From Massospora cicadina (Eukaryota > Entomophthoromycota > Entomophthoromycetes > Entomophthorales > Entomophthoraceae), in contig JAKSZP010000012.1 of the NCBI GenBank assembly GCA_022478985.1, positions 186,001-250,000 on the forward strand: a DNA stretch of 64,000 bases, in the 5' to 3' direction. Positions 11,405 through 23,612 of this stretch are shown one piece after another. Every line of letters begins with the position of its first letter. Position 1 is the stretch's first letter. The position numbers and the translations under genes are program-made. The notes beneath the pieces were generated by a model. That model was not told the DNA's origin. It ran no database searches and was given only the letters and a program-made list of their open reading frames with translations.

Positions 11405-13056
11405 ATCCAGAGTGTGAATAATTTGGTCTGATATATCAGGTGTGGATCCTTTATGATAGCGAAGAAGATTGAGGTATTAACATCTTCCAACTTCATCTTT
11501 AGCATTTCATCTTGGTCATCAGCATATTGGGCCTTTTCCAACAGTTGACGAGCATAGGGTCAGGCAACTTCTGATATAATTTCAGGATTAATTGCATTTG
11601 CTTTTAATCAAGTTATAGTATGGACATTCAGATCTGTGCTCCACTGGGGAGAATCATGAACAGGTTCATCTACGAATAGGTCAGAGGATTAAATTTTGTC
11701 AAACTTGTAAGGGGGAACTGGGCAATTGGCGGATCTAGATCATTCCTCATCTAGACTGCAGGGCCTTTTCCTGACTCCTCATAGGTACAGACTTCCTGAA
11801 AAATTTCACCTGAGCATTTGGTTTCTCAGTCCAGCACTAGGCAGCATATTCTGTCCAGTATTTCCGCATCTGTTACAAGTAATGCGCGGGGCATTACTAG
11901 GCCTTTTTGGACCGTCAGGTTTTTACCCCATTTGATTGGGGAAATCCTTTTTGGGCTTAGGATTTTTTTCCAAATTTGAATTAAAAAGATTAGTGTTGTT
12001 TTACACTTCAATTTGTTGCATCAAAAGTGGAAGCCAATTCTTTCAGGTGCTTTACCATTTGAGAAGTAGTGTTACTACTGGTGAAGGTTGACGCCAAGGA
12101 TTGGTGTAAATTCTGATAGGGTTGGAGTGCTGCCTTCATGGCAATGCGAGCATCAAAATCACTCAGGTTATTAGCTCCTGTTAGAATTTGCGCTTCTTTT
12201 TATAAAAACGGTCAGCAAATTCTCCTAAGGTTTCATCTTTTCAGAATTGTATTCCCATGAACTTCTGCTTTTAATTAGCCATTCATTCAGGGCTTCCAAA
12301 TTCCTTCATAATTGCATTTTTTTGCCTCATTATAGGACCAATTTACCCCTCACAAATGGGGTAATACCAGTTTAGACAAGTGGTGTATAAACAATTGATA
12401 ACAATAACAGCTTTTTTGGCGATCACTGGAACTGAACATGGTCATTTCAAACAATCTGAAGAAAGCTGGGGCATTATCCCAATGAAAGGGTGGCAATTTT
12501 GGGGTGGGCCAAAATTCCTTGGTTTCCACATGCTCAGTTGTAGGACGAGTTTTGCGGCTAGCCATTCATGTGCCATTTGGTGTGTTGTCGTGGGTCATTG
12601 CTGAGATGGTGGCATAGGCACTTGACATATTTCAAGTAGGCTGAATGCTCCCTATATTGCTTTCTTTTTGTATAGGTCTTGATCCCAAATCTCCATTTCC
12701 ACATGAATACAAGTACACTGATTTTTAACCCATTCTTGTACTTGTTTCTTGATCTGACTATGTTTTTCCCGTACAATCCGATTTTTCCCAGCTCCAGCTT
12801 GAAATGACACTTTGAACAGGAGTAGATTATTCTCCAATTTTGAATATTTATGTTTTAAATCAGAAATTTTCCCAAAAAACTCATTATCAACCTCAGTGAC
12901 AAGGTTAATGTCTTCCACCTTGGTAACATGATTCTCCATTTGGGATAAATCAGCATGAGCCACTGAAATTAGAGTGGTCTGATTCACAATCTCCAGCTCA
13001 CTCCATAACTGCTGAATCTCTCCATGCACAGATGACATGGTGGTACTTCTTGACAA
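11405..13056 (-). pseudogene. Gypsy-1 gag
   Basis: Gag starts at the ATG at 13054-13056, 12 nt from the PBS. The first 134 codons (12652-13056) are a charged, heptad-like region (EIQQLWSELEIVNQTTL), probably coiled coil. The piece 12350-12565 has PKLPPFHWDNAPAFFRLFEMTMF, the characteristic beginning of the gypsy capsid domain. Beyond this, to 11405, only short broken frames remain; no clear zinc knuckle was found. Gypsy-5 has the same N-terminus (IRKLWIELAIVTQNAL) and PDFHWDNA motif, which ties the two elements together. Confidence 0.78.
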
Positions 13057-13068
13057 AACTTAACTACA

Positions 13069-13086
13069 CCCCTGTAGTAAGCACTA
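13069..13086 (-). other. Gypsy-1 primer-binding site
   Basis: Minus strand TAGTGCTTACTACAGGGG lies 2 nt after the LTR end and just before gag. It differs by two bases from the TGGTGCTCACTACAGGGG found at the same place in Gypsy-3, and nearly so in Gypsy-4 and Gypsy-5. A site starting TGG pairs with the CCA end of a tRNA primer. Confidence 0.75.
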
Positions 13087-13088
13087 AG

Positions 13089-14120
13089 TGTAAACTTTTG
13101 GGTAAGTTTATTGTACAGGTTGGTTGTTGAATAATAATAAAAATAACACTAGTTGTATGATGATAACTAGTAGGTTGAGTCTTCACAAGTGGTAACTAAT
13201 CCATTATGTCAACTGTATTTGAGAAAAACAAGTAGGGACCTTTGTTCCCTTCAATCTTCAATTTAGAAGTATATATAAATATACATCAGTTGAATTCTGG
13301 TTTTTATTATAAAATGCTAGGTTTTTATAGGCAGAAGGCGGACAACTTTTCAGATAATTCTCTGAATTTCAACTGATTAATCCCCTGAAACTTCTAACCC
13401 TTGGGATTAACTTCTGGTGGTAGCTAATGTCTTCATCTTAATAAATCCCCAGAAGTGTAACCTTTTACAGATCGGCAACCATCCCCATGTATTAGGAACT
13501 GTACACAGATGGTCTGAGGGCTGTGTTACCTGATTACTACTACTAGCTACCGCCAAAACAAGCGTTAAAACGCTTCAGTAGCTTCGTTAAAATGACCCTA
13601 ATTGTCCAGCGCCTCTGCTGTAATGATACATCAAAGCAGTCTGACAATTGACAATCAGGACCTCATTAAATTGCTTATTTAACATTGTTGGGAATGATTC
13701 CTGACGAAATATTAATCAAAACCAACCTTTGTATTATATCCTTAGGTATTCATGACTAATAATTTTTGGCAACCATTGCCAAACAATTGGTTGCTTTAAC
13801 AACTGTCTATTTTCTAATTACAAGTGAGATGGATAATTGTTCAACTAAATTTTCAAGACATGAAATAGATGCCATTTAATAACTACTTGATAACTTCTTT
13901 AAGGTCTTCCTATTGTAGTTGGTACTGATCACCATCACTGGAAAGTAGCGAAAACTGGAATGTGGCCTGAAAATTTAAGCTTTTGGGCTTCATGGCAGTA
14001 ATTCATATCATGAGGTATTAATACATCAAGTGATGCTTCTCAAACAATCAGCACGTTGAATTTCTTGACTGCTATTATACTTCATAGTTCATGATAGACG
14101 TTTTTACTTGGACAGCTTGG
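13089..14120 (-). repeat. Gypsy-1 5' LTR (right boundary approximate)
   Basis: The LTR end next to the PBS reads AAGTTTACA on the minus strand. The preceding sequence (AACCTGTACAATAAACTTACCC) resembles the end of the Gypsy-5 LTR. No open reading frame is present. A 3' LTR partner is missing from the window, so the outer boundary cannot be fixed by comparison; ~14120 is set by the PBS-like motif that follows. The length would be near the 1.1 kb of Gypsy-5 LTRs. Confidence 0.6.
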
Positions 14121-14123
14121 AGC

Positions 14124-14141
14124 CCCCTGTAGTGAGAACCA
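14124..14141 (-). other. Orphan primer-binding-site-like motif
   Basis: Minus strand TGGTTCTCACTACAGGGG, one base from the family PBS. No gag follows it on its downstream (left) side, where Gypsy-1's LTR lies instead. It looks like the residue of another element cut off by Gypsy-1. Confidence 0.6.
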
Positions 14142-16740
14142 CTTCTCTTATAATAACAGTTCTCTTGAATGACACTGAAGTTGAGAGGGAGCTTGAAGCT
14201 GTAAACTAGTAGAGAGGTTAAAAATGAAAAGATTGGGCGAAATATATTATAATTTATAAAGTTAAAAAGTGTTAATATTTATATGGCGTGTTGGGACGAG
14301 GTGCCTTCAAATTTTTGTACCCAGTATAATCAGGATCTTTTACTTCCTTCTGGATCAACCGCCTTATCAGCACCCTCTTTTTTCTGCATCGTTTTCATGA
14401 CCACAGTGGTGGGGTTCATGACTCTTGAGATTTGGGAAGCAGATATAGGATTCATGACTGTATCTCTTTCAATTCTCATGCATGTGATGCTTCTTGATAA
14501 AATCACGTGTCAGATCCTCTAGGACAAGGTTCCACTTCTGCTAGCTCAAGAGTTGCGGTATCATTGCTTAATTCAGGAGTAGGGATTTCAATTTACTCAT
14601 CATATCGAGTCTTAACACTCCCTACATAGGGAATTCTCATTAGGATCCTTAACTTTTTTCAAAACTGAACACTCTGCAAATTTCTTAGTGGATGGCAAGA
14701 TAAAATGTTTGAACTTCATTTTCTAAAGCAGCGCTTTGCTTTGAGTTATGGCTGAATCTAATTAGAGAATCTGTTGATTAAGGGTGGAAGTGATATTTAG
14801 ATAGCCTCTTCAATGTGTCTTTAGATTGGGATAGTTGGTCTCCTGGAATTAGAGATTCCTCCACTATTGTCAGCTGGCCTTTCCCTGATACTCATCTTCC
14901 ATAGGAGAACCATGTATTCTATGCTAGGCCGCTTTTTTGGATAGGTTGCAGCGTAGTGGCCCTTTAAATTGAAAATAAAACAAGATATTTATGTAGCTTC
15001 ACGTCAAGTTCTAGCAATCTCATGTCTCGATTAACAAGTCTTTTTGTATCCTTAGTTTTTCATGAGATTTTTAGATCAGGGCTTTAAGCTTTGGCATTAA
15101 GCGGCACAAAGGTGATCTCAACCGTTTTAAGTACTCAATCATGTTGAGGTGTTCAACTCCTTGATCAGCACTGAGAGCAGTGAGTGGTGCAACTCAGAGT
15201 ACTCCTTAGTAACATTCTGGAGGGAAATCTAAACATTGATTTTGGCCATTAAGATTACACTAGTAAAACCTGAGCCTCGTGATTTATTTAGTTGGCAAAC
15301 TTAGAGAAGGTCTTGTTCTTCCAAGATCTGATAGCCATGAACTTGGCAATAAACGGTCATTATATTTATGACTACTAAACTCTCCTAAAACAGTGCTTTT
15401 AACATCTGCAAAACACTAAATTTCTTCAGGCAAGTGAGATAAAATTAGGTCAAGGCTTTTGTCGTCCAAACTTTTTAAGTAATGGTATCCTTAAAGAGGT
15501 TGTCAGTCCCATATATATCCATTTTGAACATCTTAATAAAGGAATACACAGTAGGTCCTCCGTATATCAAATTTGATGGTTTCTAAGAAAAATTCAGTAT
15601 ATAGAAACTTCGATATACAAAAACCTGTTTCTTATATTATTCATAGATTAGGAAATGCACTGGATTATATAAAAGATCATCTATAGGCCTCCAAACTATT
15701 AAAACGACATTTTGGTACTATATAAATGAAAAATCATAATCATTTAATTAATAAAAATTATTGTGTTTAATATATTAAAGTATTTAGTGTACAGTATTTA
15801 TTTGTTTACAATAAAAAATTGTTTGTATTTAAAAAAAGTAAAAACTTAAATATTGAAAAATTCGCTGGATTTACAAAAATTATAAATAAAAATTTTTTGA
15901 TATATAAAAGTTCGATACAAAGAGGTCCTACTGTACATTCCTGTATCATCTAATTAGATAATATGAAAGAATTGAATCACTGGAACGGAGGAAAAGACAT
16001 TCTAGAAGTAGCAGTTTCAAAGGTGGCATGGGAAGATAAAACTTGTGGTCCCAGGTTGCTGGGTTTACCAGCACTGCTTCAGGGTTTATATGGAGGTCCT
16101 AATGAATGAGGCAGGGCTTATAATTCAGCTGCAATAGCGTTGGTACTGAGTGGTTTGTCCAAGACGGACACTACTTCAGTGGTTCTTCCTCCCTTTTTCC
16201 GTGTTTTTCTTGGGTTTGGGTTTTGATGCTACATCAAAAACACAATTAGTTAAAGTAACCTTTATTTGCTATTCTCAATTACACCGTTATCTCCTGCTCT
16301 TGATCTGTCTGTCCTTTGGATTGCTTCAAAGTGACAATATCAGCTTTTTGTCCATGAATAGGACCAAAGTTCATCATTCACAGGTTTTTGATCCTTGTTG
16401 ACATTGTGTAGTTTTTGTTGATTTAATAAAGGTCGTTATTCACCTGTATAATAGCCCTAAATCATTGTGTAGTCTAATGCAGGTGTCCTCAAGGCTTCAA
16501 TGTCTTGATGTATGGTGGCCTGTAAGAAACAAAGTTGCCTCAGTTCCTCTATGGGCATTAGAAGCTTCAGTGGTACTACCAAAGTGTTGAGCTGAAACCC
16601 ATATCTCCTGTTTTGTGTAAAAAGTAAGTTCACCTTCTGATCCATCTGCTAAACTTCTGTTCAAGCAGTCTTTATAGCATTCCTACTATTTAGTTTATAA
16701 TAAATTTATATTATGTACCCACACAGCAGTAACACCTCTC
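14142..16740 (-). pseudogene. Decayed gypsy gag remnant (Gypsy-2)
   Basis: No long frame is open. Minus-strand pieces resemble gypsy gag: a 62-codon start-like piece at 16457-16645 and a region near 15380 similar in wording to the gag of Gypsy-1 near 12220. A degenerate PBS-like stretch (about 16718-16737) sits between it and the LTR at 16748-17509. That LTR could therefore have served as 5' LTR of this fragment. The MITE at 15549-15933 is inserted within it. The assignment is tentative because decay is heavy; the first ~150 bases may be LTR-derived. Confidence 0.4.
15549..15933. mobile_element. Pogo/Tigger-like MITE (385 bp)
   Basis: Terminal inverted repeats begin CAGTAGGTCCTC at the left, and CAGTAGGACCTC on the other strand at the right, with similarity (GTAT, TCAAA/TCGAA) continuing for about 25 nt. 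Each end is flanked by TACA (15545-15548, 15934-15937), which contains the TA target expected for Tc1/mariner/pogo elements. CAGTA...CCTC termini are typical of the pogo group. The interior is AT-rich with no ORF, so it is non-autonomous and must depend on a transposase coded elsewhere. Confidence 0.85.
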
Positions 16741-16747
16741 TTTTCCA

Positions 16748-17509
16748 TGGTTATATACTTTTGGGATTCCATTTTTTGAGCTCAATGGTCTATGACCAAG
16801 AAGCCTGATAGTTAATACTTGAAGCATCTAAGATTTATGACAAGTATTTTTTTATTTTAAAGGGTTCCAAGTCACCGCTTATGTCCCATCAACTAGAGTA
16901 TCTTTTTCATGAATATATGGTGAGCTGGGCTTATTGAAGTCAAGTTTCAAAACGAAATATAAAATTTAATGACATAGCTTTAGTAAAGTATAGAATAGGG
17001 GTTAATTATATTTTATATAACAATATAAATCCCAAAATGAAATTATTGATAAAATAATGGTGTGTGTAATCCAAAAGGGAGGCCCTTGGTCAAGCAATGC
17101 ATTCCAGATGGTATAGCCTTTGTAGCAAAAGTAATAGGAATAAATAATTGTATAATGTGCCAATTCAAATGAGACTTGGTATCGCTTAGGTTGATTGCTG
17201 TCAGATCCTTGATCCTTACCGTTTTGTGGATTCATCTCAATTTACTTCCAGAGTGCCAAATTGATTATTGGTCGCCTGATCTTCTGATGATCCTTCATTT
17301 TGATTAAGCAGGATTTCGTCTCAGGGTATTTTAGGCTTATTTTGGTCCAATGTATTTTAGGTCCATTTGAGTTGTACCAACTATTGATTTTTCCAGGGGT
17401 TTCTTGAGGTTATTCCTGTAACCCCCTACTTAAGTCTAGGCGTCAATCCAGTTAGAGATTTGAATGGTCAATTTTCTTCCCATCATGTCCAATATCTTGA
17501 TATCTTACA
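16748..17509 (-). repeat. Gypsy-3 3' LTR
   Basis: Aligns along its length with 29680-30441. Shared landmarks are TGAGCTCAATGG, CCAAGAAGCCTGA, TTATTTTAAAGGGT and, at the 5' end on the minus strand, TGTAAGATATC followed by GACATGATGGG (TGTCAGAAATC in the other copy). Both copies are 762 bp between the chosen ends. On its left side lie a PBS-like stretch and gag-like sequence, so this LTR may be shared with a second, tandem element. Confidence 0.85.
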
Positions 17510-17522
17510 TCATCCCCTTTAA
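17510..17522 (-). other. Gypsy-3 polypurine tract
   Basis: Minus strand TTAAAGGGGATGA directly precedes the 3' LTR start TGTAAGA. The matching tract in Gypsy-4 reads GAGAGGGGTGA at the same place. Polypurine tracts prime plus-strand synthesis. Confidence 0.65.
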
Positions 17523-20500
17523 GAATATTGGCAGGGGAGTACCAATGCAAGAATCATATATTTACGCAGTTGATAGTTACTCCAGTTTCTAAAGACTTGG
17601 TTGAGTGTTCATCTCCGCGTTTGTAAGTTCTAGCATATAGCCCATCCCAGATGATCTAATTATCCTCCTTTGGGGTGCTATACAACTGTGATATATAGGA
17701 CAAGTACAAAATTTCAAAGGCAGGTAATGGTTAGCAAGTTGCATTTGTTACTTGAACTTCTCTTGTAACTTGTTTTTTTTATATTTTTCATTTCCTCTGA
17801 ATGAAGTTGTATGATCTTCTAGGATAATATTCTTAGCGCTTTAGCAGTCTCTTCATTAATATAAGTGGTATCAACATGGGCTAGTAAAGCCTGGATTCTA
17901 GGTTCTCTTCCATATAAGGCCTTGAAGGGAGACATTTTGATAAATTGATGGAAACTTATACAGTAAGCCATCACCACACTTGGAGATATTGGTCCCAGTG
18001 TAATGGATCAGTAGTGGCCATCTTGCTTAGTATTGAAACTAACGTTCCATTCAAGTTTCTACATTCCCACAAGTTTATTGGTCTGTAAGGCGCAGTGAAT
18101 AGTTGTTGAGTTCCCAAGCTCGTGGCTAAGATCCTCACAGCTCTTGTAGTAAAGTTCTTCCATTTTATGCATAGTAAAACTTGTGAGCAGCTATGGCTAT
18201 TAAAAATGATATAAAATATATTAAAGATAGCAGTAGCTTTAGTGGTCTTTAGGAGATGGCAAACGCTACAAACATTCTATGAAATTTTCAATTCCTACAA
18301 GGATGTATAAATTCCTTTCTGTAGATTCATGCGATGGACCTAAGACGTCTAAACTGATGGTAAGGATTGGCTGCTGAGGGGTCATGGGCTAATACTTGGA
18401 CTTGGCTTTATGTGGTGTCTTCTTTTTACAACTAATAAAGTGTCTAAAACTTCCGCTACAGAGTCCAGTATTCCTTCCCAATAATTTGATCTTTGATCGA
18501 TTAAAAGTTTTACTGGATCCTCCATGTCCTAAGGTATTGTGAGCTTCCATTATAACAGGTACCCGTTCCAAAGGTTGCAAGTAAATTAGCCAGTCAATTT
18601 CCACTTTCTTGTAAAGTAATCCGCTGAAAACCTATATATTTTAGCGTGTCATTTTGGTATTTTCTGAACTGGTACATATTCATCCTCCCAAGAGTCTGAA
18701 TTTTAAATAGGCTGTGTAACTGTTCATCTTCACTATTGTTTAGATAAATTAGGGGCAATCTGGTCAGTCCATCTACATTCATGTGCTTTTTTCAAGCTTT
18801 ATGGAATATTCATGCCATAGTGCTGAAGTTTGTGAGCCTACCAAGATAGTCTTCCATTCGGATATTTCATGTTTTCCAGTCACTTTAAAGAAGCGTGGTC
18901 TATTACAACTGTTAAGTTCATACCTTACAAGAAGGCCTGGAAATGTTTCACTTTCAGGAGAGCAGCTAAGTACTCTTTCTCTGTGACGCTATAGTTTGGC
19001 TCAGCTTTGGAAAGCATCTTTTTGTAATAAGACACCACGTGGTTGATGCCTTAGCATCCAATTGAGAGAGGATAGCACATATGGCTAAGATGGAGGCGTC
19101 AGTAAACAGGATAAATGGCTTTTAATATTCCTGATGTTGTAAGATCAGTTGTCTCTTTAACAAACTTTTCATCAAATCGAGTATTTTGTTGCTCTACTCT
19201 TCATAAATAAGGTGTTTATTTGGCAAGCAGTTGGATAAGAAGTTTGGTGAAAAATGGTAGATTGATGGTAATATCCCATCATTCCACAGAATACCTGTTT
19301 ATCTCATAGGCTCTTCAGCTCAGGCATTTTAGGTATTGCTTCAACTTTTTATTGTAAAAGATTGAATTCCTTACCGCAATATGGCATGTCCCAAAAATTC
19401 CAATTCTTGCTGAAAAAAGGTACTTTTTCAGTTTTTACTTAATATGATTCTCTCTCAGTCGTTGGAAAACTGACTTGAGGTGGTTAAGATTATTTGTGAA
19501 GGTTTTGGAAAATACCATTATGTCATCTAGGTACACAATCACAAAGCTGAGTTTGAGATCTTACATGATGTGATCCATCGCCTTTTGGAACGAGGTGGAA
19601 GCGTTGCATAATCCCTGAAGGAGACAGACAGGTTGGAATAATCCTTCTATACATATTAACGCGCATTTTCTTGGTCTTCTTGTGATAGATTCATCTTTCA
19701 ATAGTTGCCAGAAATGTCCATCACGCAGAAGAAATTTATGCTAGAGAGTTGATAAAGAACATCATTATTTCATGATAACAAATACCTGTCCTACTTAGTG
19801 AGGCTGTTTAGTTTCCAGTAATCCATCACTATTCTATGACCACCATACTTGTTCACTAAAGTAACAGTGGGGACGACCATGGACTCTGGGAGGGCACAAA
19901 TAAGACATCATTTAATAATTGCTTATGCTCTTTCTTCATGTATTTCTCCTCTGCCTTTAACTTTCTATTAGGATTCAATCAAACAGAGGTCGATCTCTAA
20001 TGTCAATATATGTGTCCAGTCTCTCATGTGACCATATTTGACATCTGACGTGGAGAAAACATTTAGATAGTCTTAAGATAATTGTTGCACTTTATCAAGT
20101 TCCTCCTGACATAACTTATCAGATATTTGGACTTGAGAGGTAGCTCAAATTAAATTATTGACGGTTAGGCCAAAATCAAGGTGAGAGGCAATAAGCTGTA
20201 CCTTGTCAATTTCATCAATTGGAATGAATTGACCTTTCCCAATCTCTTGATGTTTCTTGACTAGGAACTCTTTAATGGTTAGGTTTCCATATAGTATCTC
20301 AATAGGCTGCTGATAAGCTGGATCAAAGTCTCCTGGCAAAACTCTTATTTCATTCCTAGTTACTTCATCAACACTAGTAAGGTTTAGCAAGCAGTTAGGG
20401 TGTACTCAAGGTTATGTTGGTGTAAATCACTGTTTGTTTTTCTGGTTTAATTTTTACCTCCTCAGTGACATAAAATGGTATGCCCTCTGCTGTATCTACT

Positions 20501-21545
20501 GAGACAGGTAGCTTTTTCATGTTTATTCCAGGGGTAGAATATCAAGAAGATAAAGTGGAAACAGGGTACTTGACCAGAATAGAGTAATCCTTATTGCTTG
20601 AGTCTTTATTGTCCAGAACAAGGGTACTTCATATCTGAGGAGTGAAAATTATCCTTCTATAAAATTAATAGCAACTTTTTATTTGATCATAAATTGTGTC
20701 CTAATGAGTATATCACATTTACTGTTGTATAGGGCAACTGCTGGAGCTGAAAAACTAACTTGCTAACTCAGATTGGCAGAGTTGTGTATGCACCTGTCAC
20801 CTTGATATTATTCAGAATGACAGTACTATACTCTTTGTATTCAAGGTCTGGGCCGATCTTGCTCTTTTTATTAGTTGGGACAAAGCTAAATTGATGGGTA
20901 ATCCCATAAAAAAGATAGCCATAACTCAGACCTTCTGGATTACCATTTCCATTTTTGTTAATGCCTCCTCAAACTTTGGTGGAAGGGCTAACACCTCTTT
21001 AAGGCGAAACGTTGCATTGAGTTTTCAGGAAGTCTCAGGTTACTTCTTTTTTGATCTCCAGGAGACTGTGAACGCTCAAGATGTGTTAGATCAATGGGGC
21101 AAGGTATTGAACAGCATTTCTGGCTCTATCAATTATCCTTGGGCACCCCATAACATGGCTGAGGTATATGCCTACAGGGACCTGAACATCATCAATATCG
21201 TTGGCGTTCAAGCGTAGGAATGGAAAGCTCATCGTGCTACCTAAAATGCAATAATCTGTGTCCTCGTGACCCCTTCTGAGTTGTCATTGGGTTCATTCTC
21301 TATGCAAGCGAGATAAGCAATTGGCAATGTTTCGCTTTAAGGTACTTTGGGTTGGTCAGCTTTAGAGGTACCTGACCATAGTTCAATCTTTTTTTCTTGC
21401 TCAGCAAGGTCAGGGTTTTTCTTAAAAACATAACTTCAGTATGGTTTTCCTTCATACCGTAGTTGCATCTTGGCTTTTCCTCCTTATTAAGATTTACTTT
21501 TGTCTATGATATACACTCTGGGCTTTGTGTAAGCCTTTTGGTTTC
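17523..21545 (-). pseudogene. Gypsy-3 pol (protease, RT, RNase H, integrase), heavily broken
   Basis: Read right to left. Protease around 20850-20980: the alignment with Gypsy-4 (FGGTLTKVEVVIQKVRILAI) is clear, but the DTGSP active site has become MGLP-like, so the catalytic aspartate is gone. Post-protease segment 20145-20390. RT: YLDD at 19522-19533 (SFVIVYLDDIMVFS). RNase H to integrase linker 18594-18782 (MNVDGLTRLP). Integrase zinc-binding start 18389-18604 (AHNTLGHGGSSKTF, HHCC type). Integrase core 17770-18380 in fragments. Same domain order and wording as Gypsy-4. Dozens of stops. Confidence 0.82.
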
Positions 21546-22302
21546 TGTAGGAATCCAGCTTTTTGAGGTGCTCGTTGGTGCTAACGCCGCTGGATCCCAC
21601 AAAGAATTAAATAAAAAATAAGCGCTACTAAAAAAGGGCTTTTATGGTATTATTAGGAGCGTGAAGGGTAAAGCTAAAAGAGATCCATTCCAATTTTTGA
21701 TTATTAGTATTATACTACTTTTGAAGGTCAGAGGGAATTTGGGGATAAGTTTGGAATAGCCTCAATGCTTCCGATTTAAAATAAATATGCAGTAATAGCA
21801 TATCACAACTCAGGAACTTGCTTCAGGACAGTGGAGCAAAAGAAGAGGAATTGTGATTGGCCAGAACGTACCCATGAGGTAAAGTTTTTTATAAACTTGA
21901 GCCAATCACTGCCTGAGAAATTTCTTACACCTTGGGGGACCCCTGCCAAGCTTATAAAAAAAGGGGGGTCCCTGTGTAGGTGCATTGAAGGACTTTTGAG
22001 TGGTGGGAGGAGTGCCTTCCAATGGTAACCCAAAAAGTCTGTCATGTGGTCAGAGTAATCTGACCATTCAATCTTATGCTTGGTGCCCATAGAGGTTTTA
22101 AACACATGTTACCATGATTAACAGGGTTCTACCGAGAGTTGGCCAGGGACTTTTGGCCAAAATTTTTGATAGCATTGGTTTTATTATTGTATAATAATTC
22201 TTAAAATCCTCAAATAATTGCATATGGCTGACATTTTCCATTTTTGGCTGAGATTGACCTAAGACTTACTTCTTTTTTAGCTGCAAAGGCAAATGTCTTA
22301 CA
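21546..22302 (-). repeat. Gypsy-4 3' LTR (757 bp)
   Basis: Plus strand begins TGTAGGAATCCAGC and ends AAATGTCTTACA. It matches 26996-27750 through landmarks such as AATAAGCGCTA, TGATTGGCCAGAACGTACCC, CATGAGGTAAAGTTTTT and GCTGCAAAGGCAAATGTCT. Ends are TG...CA on both strands. On the minus strand a TTTATAAGC sequence near 21950 could be a TATA-like promoter element. Confidence 0.92.
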
Positions 22303-22313
22303 TCACCCCTCTC
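22303..22313 (-). other. Gypsy-4 polypurine tract
   Basis: Minus strand GAGAGGGGTGA immediately before the 3' LTR (TGTAAGACATTTGCC). Confidence 0.65.
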
Positions 22314-23612
22314 AAGAATGTTGGAGGGTGAGTAGGGCGAGAGGAAAGGGCCATGTACACAATTAATGGTTATACCAGTAGATAGCGACTTTATGGAGTA
22401 TTAATTTTCTCTCTTGTATGTGACGGTGAAGGGACCCTCCCAAATTGTTTCAAGCTTACCGCTTCTAGGAATGATGCAGTTATGGTAGTATAATACCATA
22501 TCGGACACTTGAAATGTTGGAAGGGGGGTTCTAAGCTCTTTTGCTGCCTGGCCTTCTTTATTCACAGTTTTTGCTAAATTGGTCATTGCCTCAGATTGGA
22601 ATTGAATGATGCGCTGAGCCAATCTTCTCATGACCTTCTCAGATTCCTCAACTCTAGAGGAAAATACATCTTTGACTAAGAGGGCAGATAGTCCTGGTTC
22701 CCGCCCATAAAAGACTAGGAAAGGGGACATTTTCAAAGCCTGGTGTTAACTGATTTGGTAGGCCATAAGATCACTGGGTAGGAATTGATCCCAAGAAGTG
22801 GATTGGAGGAGGCCATTTTCTGAAATATAGAATCCAATGTCCTATTTGCTCTTTACACAGTCCCATTTGTGGAGGGGTTATATGGAGATGAGAAGAGTTG
22901 TTGTGCTCCAATAGATGTGGCCAGGATTTTGACTAATCTGGAGGCGAAGTTCTTACCATTATTGCAAAGTAGTACTTGGGGGCAGCCGTGACATGTGAAA
23001 ATGTGTTGGAGTAAAAAGGTGGCGGTGGCCTTAGCAGTTTGGGCAGAAAGAGCCACCGCTTCCCCCACTTGGTGAAATGGTCAATAGATACTAGGATAAA
23101 TTTGTTTCTACTAGTAGACTGAGGAAGGGGACCTACTACATACAGACTAATAGTGTGGAATGGTTGTTGAGGGGCAGTAGATTGATACTTGTACTTGGTC
23201 TTGAAACTGGATTGCTTTTTACATGTAAGGCAAGCTTTTAAGTCGTCAACAATAGCTTTAATCTTTCCATCCCAATAGTACCAATCCTTGATCCACTTAT
23301 AGGTTTTTTTGCCCCTCCATGACCTAGGGTGGAGTGAGCTTATAGTATAGCAGGTACTCGTTCTAAGGGCCGAAGGTAAAGCAGCCAATTTGTCCCCTCC
23401 TGTTTATACAACTTTCCATTTTCAAGTTTAGTGTTATGGGAGTGCCGGGCTAACATCTTCTGAACATGCTCATCCTCATCCTCCCATTCATTAGGAGCCA
23501 TAAAGAGGACACTAAACCTCTCTGCCTCACTATTATCCAAGTAAAGGCCTGGTAGCCAAGTTAACCCGTCAACATTCAAATAATGGGTTCCAGCATGGTG
23601 TTTGATTTTCAT
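22314..23612 (-). pseudogene. Gypsy-4 integrase
   Basis: Order from the N-terminus: linker and end of RNase H with LNVDGLTWLPGLYL (23340-23612), zinc-binding segment around 23330-23250, including CLTCKKQS (23220-23240), core 22933-23388 (PFHTISLYVVGPLPQSTSRNKF, ILVSIDHFTKW with the first Asp of the DDE triad), the second Asp near 22960 (LLCNNGKNFASR reads N where D is expected), SSPYNPSTNGTV near 22860, and the C-terminal part 22401-22736 (KMSPFLVFYGREP, LYYHNCIIPRSGKLETIWEGPFTV). Integrase inserts the cDNA. Three frames are used in turn, and at least one catalytic Asp appears changed. Confidence 0.85.

Larger units (their letters stand above)
2496..14120 (-). mobile_element. Gypsy-1: Ty3/gypsy LTR retrotransposon, split by LINE B
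   Basis: Minus-strand element read right to left: 5' LTR (from 13089), PBS (13069-13086), gag (start 13056), protease, RT, RNase H, integrase, then integrase C-terminus ending at 2558. LINE copy B interrupts integrase at 3161-8465. The 3' LTR is not seen; LINE copy A lies where it should begin. Gag start, integrase C-terminus and LTR end resemble Gypsy-5 (46753-53690), so both are one family. Every coding domain carries stops or frameshifts. The right boundary at ~14120 is inferred from the next PBS-like motif at 14124. Confidence 0.8.

Noticed and set aside
13684..13704. TGTTGGGAATGATTCC as a possible plus-strand LTR start
   Set aside because: Only the first 8 bases match the Gypsy-5 LTR start, and nothing after them aligns.
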